Assembly (NCBI GenBank): GCA_039024895.1
Contig: JBCCPJ010000006.1
Span: 62,001-126,000 of the forward strand
Length of the DNA: 64,000 bases
Reading direction: 5' to 3'
DNA from: JAJDOD01 sp039024895
GTDB lineage: Bacteria > Pseudomonadota > Alphaproteobacteria > Rhodobacterales > Rhodobacteraceae
The notes below the pieces were generated by a model, which did no database searches, was not told where the DNA came from, and saw only the letters and a program-made list of their open reading frames with translations. The position numbers and the translations under genes were made by a program. Positions 8,707 to 17,232 of the stretch are shown here, in pieces (within the stretch, counting starts at the first letter, position 1; every line of letters starts with the position of its first letter).

Positions 8707-9210
8707 TGACTGCCCATGCAAAAAGCTATTTCATCGTGACGTTAACATTGCAGCTTGTTTTTTGAAACAAGTCTTGCTCAGATGTGTGCAGCGTGCAGTT
8801 TCGAGGGCTGCGCGCCATGAGAGCAATCGCTCAACGATGGGATTAGTTGAATTTCTAAAGGTTGAATGCAAAGGAGTCCGACGGCGCCATCACACGGTTC
8901 AGCGAGCTTACGGACGGCTTACATCCTTGAACGGTCGCACTCCACCACGTGCATTGGGCGTCCCCGATTTGTCCGGGGACTTGTTGTTGTTGGAAATTAT
9001 CGATCGACAACATGATAATATAAGCACCGACACACAAAGCGATCATGGCAGACAGGCGCAACGCCTCGCGTTCTGGCTCCATAAAGATGCCCTCTTTTTT
9101 CAAGCTTCTGGGCGTAAAAACCCCGCAAATGTGGCAAAATTTGGTCATTCGTTCCCGAATGAGCAAAGAACTGCTGCCCATACCATCCATTGTTGCTGAG
9201 GACCTGAAAG
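8707..9210. other. About 500 bases between the inserted gene and pheT without a convincing gene
   Basis: The stretch has mixed base composition. It contains a CTTGTTT/AAACAAG hairpin at 8754-8771 and a perfect GTCCCCG/CGGGGAC hairpin at 8960-8980 followed by TTGTTGTTG, which could terminate the inserted gene. The plus-strand open frame here (8645-9199) overlaps the inserted gene and has no protein-like features. A weak minus-strand candidate is listed separately. The pheT promoter, if pheT needs its own, would lie here. Confidence 0.5.
8855..9082 (-). CDS. Possible small membrane peptide (weak)
   Basis: A 75-codon frame beginning MEPEREALRLSAMIALCVG with one hydrophobic segment (about residues 8-26) and a GAGGG ribosome-binding site upstream of the ATG at 9082. 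The remainder (QQQQVPGQIGDAQ onward) has no recognisable character and the position is antisense to the pheST transcription unit. It may be chance. Confidence 0.22.
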   Translation of the reverse strand: MEPEREALRLSAMIALCVGAYIIMLSIDNFQQQQVPGQIGDAQCTWWSATVQGCKPSVSSLNRVMAPSDSFAFNL

Positions 9211-11607
9211 ATGAAATTCACCCTTTCTTGGCTCAAAGAACACCTCGATACCTCTGCAACCGTGGACGAGATTGCAGAAACCCTGACCGATCTAGGCCTC
9301 GAGGTTGAAGAGGTTGTTAACCCCGCAGATCGCTTGGCGCCGTTCACGTTGGGAAAGGTTGTCAAGGCCGAACAGCATCCCGATGCGGATCGGCTGCGTG
9401 TGTGCATGGTTGCGACAGATGAGGGCGAAAAACAGATCATCTGCGGCGCGCCCAATGCGCGGGAAGGCATCACTGTGGTGGTCTGCAAGCCGGGCGACTA
9501 CGTGCCGGGTATCGATGTAACGCTTTCCGTGGGGAAAATCCGAGGTATTGAGAGCCATGGCATGATGGCCTCCGAGCGAGAGCTTGAGCTATCGGACGAG
9601 CATGACGGCATAATTGAATTAGCATCCGGTAAGGTGGGTGACCGGTTCACAGACTGGTTGATGAAAAACGCGCCCGAGAAGATCGATCCGATGATCGAGA
9701 TTGCCATCACACCCAACCGTCAGGACGCACTGGGCGTGGATGGTATCGCCCGTGATCTTGCGGCGCGGGGTCTGGGCACGATGGTTTCAACACAGCCTGA
9801 GCCTGTAGCCGGGAGTTTCCCGAGCCCGATTGCTGTCAGCATCGACGCAGATACCCTCGATGGGAACCCGCATTTCACTGGACGCGTCATAACGGGTGTC
9901 AAGAATGGCCCCAGCCCGGCGTGGTTGCAGGCGCGCCTGAAGGCCATTGGTTTGCGCCCGATTTCGACGCTGGTTGATATCACGAACTTTTTCACCTTCG
10001 ACCGAAACCGGCCTTTGCATGTCTTTGACGCCGATAAAGTTCAGGGAAACCTAAGGGTGCACCGTGCCGAAGGTGGTGAAGAATTGATGGCGCTTGATGA
10101 AAAGACTTATCGCTTCGACCCGGGGATGATGGTCATTTCGGATGATAACGGGCCGGAGAGCATCGCCGGCGTGATGGGGGGCGCAGAGACCGGGGTGACG
10201 GAGGAAACAGTGAATGTCTTCCTCGAAAGTGCCTATTGGGACCCGGTGACCATTGCCCATACCGGGCGTAAGCTGAAGATCAATTCGGACGCCAAGTACC
10301 GGTTCGAGCGTGGGGTCGATCCGGCCTTTACGCTGCCCGGGCTGGAGGCGGCAACGCAGATGATCCTTGATCTCTGCGGCGGCGAGGCATCTAAGGTAGT
10401 CACTGCAGGCGCCGAACTGGATGTCAGTCGGGCCTATCGCCTCGATACAGCGCGGTGTTCGTCACTGGTCGGCATGGACATCCCGGCGGAGACACAACGC
10501 GCGACGCTTGAAAAACTCGGCTTCACGCTCGACGGGGACATGGCGACGCCACCCACATGGCGGGGCGACGTGAAAGGCGAGGCTGACCTGGTGGAGGAAG
10601 TGGCGCGGATCGCGTCGCTGACGCATCTTGAGCCGAAGCCGATGCCGCGTGCAACTGCTGGCGTGCCAAAGCCGATCCTGACGCCCATGCAAAAGCGCGA
10701 GCAGATCGCGCGTCGAACGGCAGCCGCTCTCGGGTATAATGAATGCGTGACCTATAGCTTCATCGACCAGGCGAGTGCAGCTCTGTTCGGAGGCGGTGAC
10801 GAGGCGCGGCGCGTAGCAAACCCCATAAGCCAGGATATGACCCATATGCGGCCCTCGCATTTGCCAGGTCTTTTGCAAGCTGCCGCGCGAAATCAAGCGC
10901 GTGGTTTTCAGAACCTGAGCCTTTTCGAGGTGGGCGCCGTATTTCATGGGGGTGAACCCGAGGAACATGAGATCCTCGTCACCGGACTACGGGTTGGGGC
11001 TACGTCGCAAAAGGACGTACACGCAAGTCGCCGTGCGGTCGATGTTTTCGATGCACGCGCCGATGCGGAAGCGATCCTTTCGGCCTTGGGCGCACCGGCA
11101 CGGATGCAATTTGCGCGACCTGCGAAGGCGTGGTGGCATCCCGGTCGTTCGGCCCGGATGACGCTTGGGCCGAAGATCACGCTCGCGGCATTCGGGGAAA
11201 TTCACCCAAAGGTCTTGAAGGCGCTCGGTGTTAAAGGACCTGCGGTTGGGTTTGCTATCCACATGTCGGCAATCCCGCACCCAAAAAGCACGTCGTCAAC
11301 CCGCGCCGCGATGGCGATCAGCGATCTTCAGTCGGTGGAGCGGGATTTTGCCTTTGTGCTCGATGCGGATGTGGAAGCGATTTCTGTGGTCAATGCGGCA
11401 CAAGGGGCGAACAAGGCTTTGATCGAAGAGGTCCGTGTGTTTGATGAGTTCATCGGCGGATCGCTTGGCGAGGGGAAGAAATCGCTGGCTATCACGGTGC
11501 GCTTACAGCCCAGTGACAAAACGCTAACCGATGAGGATATCGACGCGGTCGGTAAAGCGATCATCGATAAGGTCGCCAAGGCAACCGGGGGTGTCTTGCG
11601 CGGATAA
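9211..11607 (+). CDS. pheT: Phenylalanyl-tRNA synthetase beta subunit
   Basis: A 798-residue beta subunit. In order: an N-terminal EMAP-like tRNA-binding domain (about 40-150, with GKVVKAEQHPDADRLRVC), the B3/B4 editing domain (about 200-380, containing RPISTLVDITNFF and LHVFDADKV), the B5 domain (about 400-480), a catalytic-like core and the C-terminal ferredoxin-like anticodon-binding domain (about 705-798, starting ISDLQSVERDFAFVL). Length is normal. It pairs with the pheS product. Because of the gene inserted between the two subunits, balanced expression would depend on read-through or a separate promoter. A strong hairpin follows the stop. Confidence 0.97.
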   Translation: MKFTLSWLKEHLDTSATVDEIAETLTDLGLEVEEVVNPADRLAPFTLGKVVKAEQHPDADRLRVCMVATDEGEKQIICGAPNAREGITVVVCKPGDYVPGIDVTLSVGKIRGIESHGMMASERELELSDEHDGIIELASGKVGDRFTDWLMKNAPEKIDPMIEIAITPNRQDALGVDGIARDLAARGLGTMVSTQPEPVAGSFPSPIAVSIDADTLDGNPHFTGRVITGVKNGPSPAWLQARLKAIGLRPISTLVDITNFFTFDRNRPLHVFDADKVQGNLRVHRAEGGEELMALDEKTYRFDPGMMVISDDNGPESIAGVMGGAETGVTEETVNVFLESAYWDPVTIAHTGRKLKINSDAKYRFERGVDPAFTLPGLEAATQMILDLCGGEASKVVTAGAELDVSRAYRLDTARCSSLVGMDIPAETQRATLEKLGFTLDGDMATPPTWRGDVKGEADLVEEVARIASLTHLEPKPMPRATAGVPKPILTPMQKREQIARRTAAALGYNECVTYSFIDQASAALFGGGDEARRVANPISQDMTHMRPSHLPGLLQAAARNQARGFQNLSLFEVGAVFHGGEPEEHEILVTGLRVGATSQKDVHASRRAVDVFDARADAEAILSALGAPARMQFARPAKAWWHPGRSARMTLGPKITLAAFGEIHPKVLKALGVKGPAVGFAIHMSAIPHPKSTSSTRAAMAISDLQSVERDFAFVLDADVEAISVVNAAQGANKALIEEVRVFDEFIGGSLGEGKKSLAITVRLQPSDKTLTDEDIDAVGKAIIDKVAKATGGVLRG

Positions 11608-11616
11608 CGTTTTGAG

Positions 11617-11645
11617 CCACCCGCCCGATTGATCCGGGCGGGTGG
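11617..11645. terminator. Bidirectional terminator between pheT and a convergent GST gene
   Basis: CCACCCGCCCG (11617-11627) and CGGGCGGGTGG (11635-11645) form a perfect 11-bp GC-rich stem with a 7-base loop, directly between two convergent stop codons. T-tracts on either side are weak, but position and stability make it the obvious terminator. Confidence 0.75.
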
Positions 11646-11658
11646 TCATTGTGTTGTC

Positions 11659-12360
11659 TCAGGTCGGGCGTGCCGGGCTGTTGAGCCCGCGCTGCACGGC
11701 AGGTCGTTCCAAAAACCGTTCAAGATAGGCGGGGACATTGCTCAAATCGTCCCAGCCAACCATGCCCTTCGCGCCGTAGAAATCGAGCGCACGCAACCAG
11801 GGTGCAATTGCGATATCTGCGATGGAATAGTCGCCTGCCAGCCATGTTTTTCCTTCAAGAGACTTTTCCAGCACGCCAAGCAAGCGTTTGGCTTCGCCGA
11901 CATAGCGTTCGCGCGGTCGCGGGTCTTCGATTTCCGCCCCTGCGAATTTCACGAAGAAACCCATTTGGCCGAACATTGGACCCAAGCCGCCCATCTGGAA
12001 CATCAGCCACTTTATCACGTCGTATTTTGGCGTGCCTGATCCAGGCATGAGTTGCCCCGTTTTCTCGGCCAGATAAATCAGGATGGCGCCAGATTCCCAA
12101 AGTTCAACGGAAGCACCATCGGGGCCATTGGGATCAATAATCGCTGGAATCTTGTTGTTTGGGTTGAGCGAAAGAAACTCAGGGCTCTTCACATCGGCGT
12201 CTGCGAGCGTGACCAAATGTGGTTCGTAGTCGAGACCCATTTCCTCGAGAGCGATGGAAACCTTCACTCCGTTTGGTGTCGGGAAAGAGTAGAGTTGTAT
12301 TACATCCGGACGGGTCGGCGCCCAGCGGGACGTCATGGGATGCTGCGTCAGCGCGGTCAT
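11659..12360 (-). CDS. Glutathione S-transferase (YghU/YfcG-like)
   Basis: A 233-residue glutathione S-transferase family protein. The N-terminal thioredoxin-like domain opens IQLYSFPTPNGVKVSIALEE, whose TPNG/SIALEE pattern is that of the Nu-class YfcG/YghU disulfide-bond oxidoreductases, followed by NPNNKIPAIIDP (the cis-proline) and ELWESGAILIYLAEKTG. The C-terminal helical domain contains the conserved YSIADIAIAPWL. The start at 12360 is chosen because AAAGGA lies upstream; the open frame continues 23 codons further without family similarity. Likely role: glutathione-dependent reduction or detoxification in the cytoplasm. Convergent with pheT. Confidence 0.88.
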   Translation of the reverse strand: MTALTQHPMTSRWAPTRPDVIQLYSFPTPNGVKVSIALEEMGLDYEPHLVTLADADVKSPEFLSLNPNNKIPAIIDPNGPDGASVELWESGAILIYLAEKTGQLMPGSGTPKYDVIKWLMFQMGGLGPMFGQMGFFVKFAGAEIEDPRPRERYVGEAKRLLGVLEKSLEGKTWLAGDYSIADIAIAPWLRALDFYGAKGMVGWDDLSNVPAYLERFLERPAVQRGLNSPARPT

Positions 12361-12502
12361 GGAGGGTCCTTTCTTGTTCGGCTCCGAACATAAGACGAAA
12401 TTCAGAGAAGAAAATTCGCGAATTCCCACAGAACTATGTGCATAGGCTTGCGACCCACCGCAAAGTCGCTAGGTGACGGGTCAGAACAGCAGGAGAATGA
12501 CC

Positions 12503-12952
12503 ATGAGCCTTAAAGTCTACCTATCCGGGGAAATCCACACAGACTGGCGTGACCAGATAGTTGCAGGGGCCAAAGGACTGGACGTGGTATTCTCAAGCCC
12601 GGTCACAGATCACGCGGCATCGGATGATTGTGGTGTCGCAATCCTCGGCGAGGAACCGAACAAGTTCTGGCATGATCGCAAGGGAGCGCAGGTCAATGCG
12701 ATCCGAACGCGCCACGGAATTGAAACGGCCGATGTCGTCGTTGTCCGGTTTGGTACGCAATACAAACAGTGGAACGCGGCCTTCGATGCTGGATACGCGT
12801 CTGCCTTGGGTAAGTCGCTCATTGTTCTCAATCCGTCGGAGCATGGGCACGCCCTTAAGGAGGTGCATGCAGCCGCGTTCGCGGTGGCGGAAGAACCGAG
12901 CCAAGTCGTTGATATCTTAAGATACGTACAGACGGGATCACTGCCCGGATAA
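12503..12952 (+). CDS. YtoQ family protein
   Basis: A 149-residue protein beginning MSLKVYLSGEIHTDWRD, matching the YtoQ family, whose fold resembles nucleoside 2-deoxyribosyltransferases. The SSPVTDHAASDDCG and VVVVRFGTQYKQWNAAFDAGYA segments would form the nucleotide-like pocket. Of three in-frame ATGs, 12503 has the properly spaced AGGAG (12491-12495) and gives the family length. The substrate is unknown. Single gene, divergent from the GST. Confidence 0.82.
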   Translation: MSLKVYLSGEIHTDWRDQIVAGAKGLDVVFSSPVTDHAASDDCGVAILGEEPNKFWHDRKGAQVNAIRTRHGIETADVVVVRFGTQYKQWNAAFDAGYASALGKSLIVLNPSEHGHALKEVHAAAFAVAEEPSQVVDILRYVQTGSLPG

Positions 12953-13059
12953 AGCGTTTCTCATCATGAAACAAAACTTTCGTTTTTCCCCCTCCTTCGC
13001 TAAACCAATGCGTGGGATGAACAAAAGCATGAAAATGCACAGGGAAAACTGAGGGAACT

Positions 13060-13458
13060 ATGATTCAGGAATTCAAGGACTTTATTGCCAAGGGCAATGT
13101 CATGGACATGGCTGTTGGTATTATCATCGGCGCTGCGTTTACCGCCATCGTTACTTCATTGGTGGATGATTTGATCAACCCGATCATCAGCCTTTTCATG
13201 GGAGGGATCGACTTCTCGGGCATGGGCATTCGGCTCAGCGATGGAGAGGATGGTGCAATATTCGCCTACGGTAACTTTATTATGGCGCTGATCAACTTCC
13301 TGATTATTGCTTGGGTCGTTTTCCTTCTGGTGAAAATGGTCAACCGCGTGAAGGATTCAGCAACCGCACCGGAAGAAGAAGCTGAAGAAGAACCAGCCGG
13401 CCCGACGCAGGAAGAACTGCTGGCTGAAATTCGTGATGCCTTGAAGGCCCGCGCCTGA
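13060..13458 (+). CDS. mscL: Large-conductance mechanosensitive channel
   Basis: A 132-residue inner-membrane channel that opens under membrane tension to release solutes during hypo-osmotic shock. The start MIQEFKDFIAKGNVMDMAVGIIIGAAFTAIV carries the amphipathic N-terminal helix and the first, pore-lining membrane segment. A periplasmic loop (about 45-70) precedes the second membrane segment (NFIMALINFLIIAWVVFLLVK). The C-terminal cytoplasmic helix is acidic (PEEEAEEEP) as usual. Length is normal. A strong terminator follows. Confidence 0.96.
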   Translation: MIQEFKDFIAKGNVMDMAVGIIIGAAFTAIVTSLVDDLINPIISLFMGGIDFSGMGIRLSDGEDGAIFAYGNFIMALINFLIIAWVVFLLVKMVNRVKDSATAPEEEAEEEPAGPTQEELLAEIRDALKARA

Positions 13459-13480
13459 TCCTTTTACAGAGACAGCTTGA

Positions 13481-13508
13481 AAGCCCCGCCAGAGTGCGGG
13501 GCTTTTCA
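13481..13508 (+). terminator. Rho-independent terminator after mscL
   Basis: AAGCCCCGC (13481-13489) pairs with GCGGGGCTT (13496-13504), a 9-bp stem with a 6-base loop, followed by TTC. Position 23 bases after the mscL stop supports the call. Confidence 0.85.
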
Positions 13509-13560
13509 TATTAGGTAGTCTCTTGCGCTTTTCATGGGCTTCGAGCAGCTTTCTTCTGAG

Positions 13561-14031
13561 ATGGAAGATTTAGACGCAATAGACGCCCGCATCCTTACGG
13601 TTTTGCAACGACAAGGGCGCATTTCGAACGCGGAACTGGCCGAAGTGGTCAGCTTGTCGGCCTCGGCCTGCCATCGCCGCGTGCAACGATTGGAAGCGGC
13701 GGGTTACGTGCGTGATTATGTGGCACTTCTCGACCCGCGAAAGCTAGGGCGCGCGACCGTTGTTTTTGTCGAGATCACACTTTCCGGTCAATCGGATGAG
13801 ATTCTCGACGCTTTTGAACGAGAGGTCATGCGCATTCCCGACGTGATGGAGTGCCATTTGATGGCCGGTAAAGCAGACTACTTGCTCAAAGTCGTTGCGG
13901 CCGATGCGGAAGATTTTGCACGTATCCATCGAAAAAAGCTTGCCCGACTGCCGGGTATTGCACAAATCCACTCCTCATTCGCGTTGCGGAAAGTGCGCCA
14001 AACGACGGCGCTGCCCATCTCTTCGCGTTAA
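13561..14031 (+). CDS. Lrp/AsnC family transcriptional regulator
   Basis: A 156-residue regulator. The N-terminal winged helix-turn-helix is obvious: LDAIDARILTVLQRQGRISNAELAEVVSLS followed by the recognition helix ASACHRRVQRLEAAG. The RAM ligand-binding domain runs from about residue 65 (VFVEITLSGQ) to the end (KVVAADAEDFARIHRKKLARLPGI). Such proteins respond to amino acids and usually control adjacent or distant amino-acid genes; none is adjacent here. The ATG at 13561 matches the family N-terminus; the upstream ATG at 13534 is possible. Neither has a clear Shine-Dalgarno. Confidence 0.9.
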   Translation: MEDLDAIDARILTVLQRQGRISNAELAEVVSLSASACHRRVQRLEAAGYVRDYVALLDPRKLGRATVVFVEITLSGQSDEILDAFEREVMRIPDVMECHLMAGKADYLLKVVAADAEDFARIHRKKLARLPGIAQIHSSFALRKVRQTTALPISSR

Positions 14032-14099
14032 CCCTTCGTTATGAAACGGGCTAGCATCGCTGCCTTGCCACGATTATGCCTTATTCAATGAAGTGAAGA

Positions 14100-14549
14100 G
14101 TGGGTGAGGTGAGTGAAGTGCGTAATCCCTTTGACGTTCTCGGTGTAACGCCTGCCGATGACATTTTGACAATTCGAGCAGCATGGCGTGCCAAAGTGCG
14201 TGCGCTGCATCCGGATCAGGCGAAAAACAAAGCAGAAGCAACATCGCGACTGGCTGAGGTGAACGCTGCCTTTGATGCCTTGCAGAGCCATGTGCCGTCT
14301 GCGGAGGCGCAAGAGCGCGCGCGGGCAAAACGTGACGAACGTGCGGAGGCGCGGGCAAAGGCGGCGCTTAAGCGTCGTGCCGATGCGGCGGAGCGCGGGC
14401 GCCGTCGCGCGGCAGCTATGGCAAGAGCGGCTGACAAAATCGAGACAAAGCAGAACAAGCAACCTGCCGTTTCTCCTAACGAAGCCAAGATTCGTCTTCG
14501 CGCGCGCCTCGGCTATCTCGACGCCATCAAAAGCATCAAAGCAGCCTGA
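14100..14549 (+). CDS. J-domain (DnaJ-like) protein
   Basis: A protein of about 149 residues with an N-terminal J domain: NPFDVLGVTPADDILTIRAAWRAKVRALHPDQ, including the essential HPD (37-39) that stimulates Hsp70 ATPase. The rest is an alanine/arginine-rich charged helix (about 70-125) and a short tail, without the zinc-finger or substrate-binding domains of full DnaJ, so it is probably a specialised co-chaperone. The frame has only GTG starts (14100, 14109, 14118), and the exact one is uncertain. Convergent with a degraded MAPEG gene. Confidence 0.8.
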   Translation: MGEVSEVRNPFDVLGVTPADDILTIRAAWRAKVRALHPDQAKNKAEATSRLAEVNAAFDALQSHVPSAEAQERARAKRDERAEARAKAALKRRADAAERGRRRAAAMARAADKIETKQNKQPAVSPNEAKIRLRARLGYLDAIKSIKAA

Positions 14550-14591
14550 CCCTAACGCCAGACCGCCTTTTTGCATGGTGGGTTTGGGAAT

Positions 14592-14986
14592 TTAGGCGGC
14601 CAGCACTTGCCAGCCAATGAGGAGGATGCAGGCCCATCCCGCCGTGAACAGGATTGGGCGGCCTGGCAGCACTGGAAGTCCTCCGATCATCCAGACGGCA
14701 TGGGCTACGCGGAGCCAAAAGAACGTTGCAGCGGCCCAGACCGTGGCCTGTGTCGATATCCCGGCCAAATGCGCAACGATGGCGATGGTTGCGAAGGGAA
14801 GAAACTGCTCGAGCATATTCAAGTGCGCTCGATTGGCTCGATGGACCCAGGGCACGTTCATTGTCAGGTCGGTCGGACGCTACGTCGGCTTTGGCCCCGG
14901 CGTCGTGTTCACGCCAATCACGAAGGTTATCCAGAGCGAGCCCGCAAGAAGAGCTATTAAGGTGAGCCAGGTGAGTTCGGGGTCAT
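14592..14986 (-). pseudogene. MAPEG family membrane protein, disrupted by a frameshift and a stop
   Basis: Read from 14986, GGAGGAG and an ATG open a frame (MTP then NSPGSP) that ends almost at once. Adding one base in the C run after the start restores ELTWLTLIALLAGSLWITF, a first membrane helix, continuing to a TAG at 14880-14882. Beyond the TAG the same frame continues open to 14592 with RANRAHLNMLEQFLPFATIAIV and two more membrane helices, the MAPEG (eicosanoid/glutathione metabolism) core. So there are two independent lesions, a 1-base loss near the start and a nonsense codon. The frame from the ATG at 14861 alone lacks the first helix. It is probably a dead gene. An upstream frame ends in ATGA overlapping this start. 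Confidence 0.75.
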
Positions 14987-15067
14987 ACCGTCTCCTCCGA
15001 ATTAATTGGCGTGCCGGTCTCCAGCCATGCCTTCAAAGAGGCGATATGGCGGGCCCAGCCTTCTTAT
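14985..15067 (-). pseudogene. C-terminal remnant upstream of the MAPEG pseudogene
   Basis: Just upstream of the MAPEG start, the minus strand encodes GWARHIASLKAWLETGTP and then ends in a TGA overlapping the MAPEG ATG by four bases. This resembles the last helix of SRPBCC/AHSA1-type proteins, which commonly end in such a segment. A stop codon lies immediately before it and nothing of the rest remains, so it appears to be the tail of a gene cut by a deletion that also joins the following GGDEF remnant. Identification is tentative. Confidence 0.35.
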
Positions 15068-16156
15068 ACCCCGGCCTGTCCTTCGTGACTTTGGTTCAAG
15101 CGCCGTGGAAAAGAACCGCAACGTCGGCGAGTTTATCATAGGTTTTTCGTTAGATCCGCTCCTGTCGCAGCGCCAGGAACCGGCATCGCAGGTCATTACT
15201 TTTCTCTTCGCAGGTATCTTGGCTGTTTACCTCGGGATGCTTGCGTATGCCTTTGTCTCAACCAAGTGGTTAGACCGAGTTCGAAAGAGCAATATGCGGC
15301 TAGTGGATGGCGAACTTGGTGAGAACGAAGGCTCCAAGTCACCTATTGCTGAATTCCAAGACATCGACGATGCGCTCAAGCAGCTTCGTTTGGATGCACT
15401 CGAACTTATCGAACTTCAGTCGAAGGCCCGTGCTGACGAACGCATACGATATGTGGCAATCCACGATCCGCTGACGGATCATTGCAACCGACGGCGGCTG
15501 GATGAACACGCCGAGCAGTTTAGCACCAACACACCCGAGCAAAGTGATTGGCTTGAAATCCTTCACATTGATTTGGATGGGTTCAAGGACGTCAATGACA
15601 AGTCAGGACATCACGAGGGAGACACGGTTCTCAAGATTGCAGGGCGACGCCTCGGGCAGCTTCGGAGCACCGCAATGGCAATAGATATCTTTCTTGTAGG
15701 CAGCGACGAGTTTGTTGTCGTTTGTCTGCACGAAACCCGTGCGGCAAGTGAAGCGGAACCTCTCGCACCTGCGCAGGATGTGGTCGAAAGTCTCGGACGC
15801 CCGTACATTACAAAGGAGGCCGATGACGCCACTTTTGTAGAAGTGTCTCGCGTGAGTGCTTCTGTCGGCGTGACGATCGCGCCTATCCAAGACCTTGATC
15901 TTGAATGCTCGCTCACCGAGGCGGACAAGGCGATGTATGCTGCCAACGCACAAGGGAAAGACACATGTGTCTTGTTTACACCTGAGCTAAGTGATGCTCG
16001 CACAGAAAGACCGCAGCTGAAGGCGTTGAGACTCTCAACCAAGCACACATCTTGGCCTAACTCGGCTGCGATTTGCTGCAGGGACACTATATCGCGCGCG
16101 CAATGCCCGCTGAAAAATTCACAAAGGAGTATTTCAAACATGATAGTGCTGCTTAA
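15068..16156 (+). pseudogene. Degraded membrane GGDEF-EAL protein with most of the EAL domain deleted
   Basis: No periplasmic sensor domain is left at the N-terminus. One membrane segment (about 15192-15260) is followed by a linker and a GGDEF-like domain (about 15450-15990) whose signature is GSDEF at 15699-15713. Directly after the GGDEF-EAL linker (LSDARTERPQLKA), a shift of frame at about 16013 gives EGVETLNQAHILA, then a TAA (16058-16060), then LGCDLLQGHYIARAMPAEKF, ending at 16156. That is unmistakably the last 45 or so residues of an EAL domain. About 200 codons of EAL are therefore deleted, with a frameshift and a stop in the remainder. A tract of open frame running to 16445 is only accidental continuity with the next gene. 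Confidence 0.8.
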
Positions 16157-17229
16157 AATTGCTGTCTTGTCAGTTTTCCTGCAGGCCGCAACAGCCGTAC
16201 ATGCGGATGAAAGAGATGAACTTGAGGTTCTATTCGTCAATCCAGGATTTGCGCATGGCTTTTGGGGAAGCGTCACGGACACTATGAGAGCCGCCGCCGA
16301 GGATCTGAACATCAATTTCACCGTTCTCGACGCCGATCGTGATCGGATCAAGATGCTGGATCTGACGGAGCAAGCGGCAAGTCGTGGGATATGCGATCAT
16401 CGTCAACGAACGCCAACAGGACCCGACGTTAGCGCGAGCTCTTGACGACGCCGGCATCGAGTATCTTTTCTTGCTGAATAGGCTATCCAACGAGCAAAAG
16501 GACCAGATGCGCGCCAATGGCGGCCTCACGCACTACATCGTAACGATAACGCCTCGAAACTTCATCACCGGGTATCAAAATACGCTTGCGATTCTTGACG
16601 CTGAATCGCCAGATGTAGAAGGAACGATCCGGATTTTGGCTCTGCTTGGGGATACAGCGACGCCTGCTGCGACAGAACAAGTGGCTGGTATACGACAAGC
16701 TGTCAATTAAGCAGGAAATGCCGAGATCGTTCGCGCAATTTCTGTGGATTGGCTATTCGAACGGGCAAAATCAACCGTCGAGCTATACTTACAGCGTGAT
16801 ACGCCCGACTTCATCGGGACCGCCAGTGGTCCAATCGCGCTCGGTGCCATGGAAGCAGTTATGGAAGTTGGGCTGAAGCCCGGTCGCGACATAAAATTCG
16901 CAGGTGTCGGCTGGTTCCAAGATGTACTGGACGCTGTCGAGAATGGACAAATGACCCTTACCTATGGCGGTTATTTCATCTCTGGCGCGTGGGCAAGGAC
17001 GGTACTTCGCGATGATGCGGATAACATAAGGCACGAAAATGCAGGAGAAATCGAAGCGCCGCTTTTCGGAGTGGACGAGGAAAGCATCACAGAATTCCAA
17101 CATTTGGTAGGAGATCTCGATTGGACGGATGTTGACTTTTCCAGCTTCTTGAGGACTAGGACTGGAAAATCGAGATACGATTTCTCGCGCTCCGCGATCT
17201 TCGCCGCAATTCAAGATGGAGGGGTTTGA
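16140..17229 (+). pseudogene. Periplasmic substrate-binding protein (copy 1), frameshift and stop
   Basis: A signal peptide (MIVLLKIAVLSVFLQAATAVHA) with AAGGAG upstream (16124-16129) begins at 16140, overlapping the EAL tail. The mature part LEVLFVNPGFAHGFWGSVTDTM is typical of sugar-type periplasmic binding proteins. Near 16380 the frame must shift by one to continue as GYAIIVNERQQDP, and a TAA interrupts at 16708-16710. After it the same frame continues with AEIVRAISVDWLFE and then GPIALGAMEAVMEVGLKPG to 17229. Intact, it would be about 360 residues. Its coupling to a GGDEF-EAL gene suggests it supplied the ligand signal to that membrane protein, as NspS does for MbaA. Confidence 0.8.
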
Positions 17230-17232
17230 TCC

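Noticed and set aside
8645..9199. 184-residue plus-strand frame before pheT
   Set aside because: It overlaps the inserted membrane gene in another frame, has no family features and no ribosome-binding site.
15006..16445. A single 479-residue GGDEF/binding-protein fusion
   Set aside because: The GGDEF part is followed by an out-of-frame EAL tail, then a signal peptide with its own ribosome-binding site. The continuity is accidental and the binding protein needs another frame after 16380.
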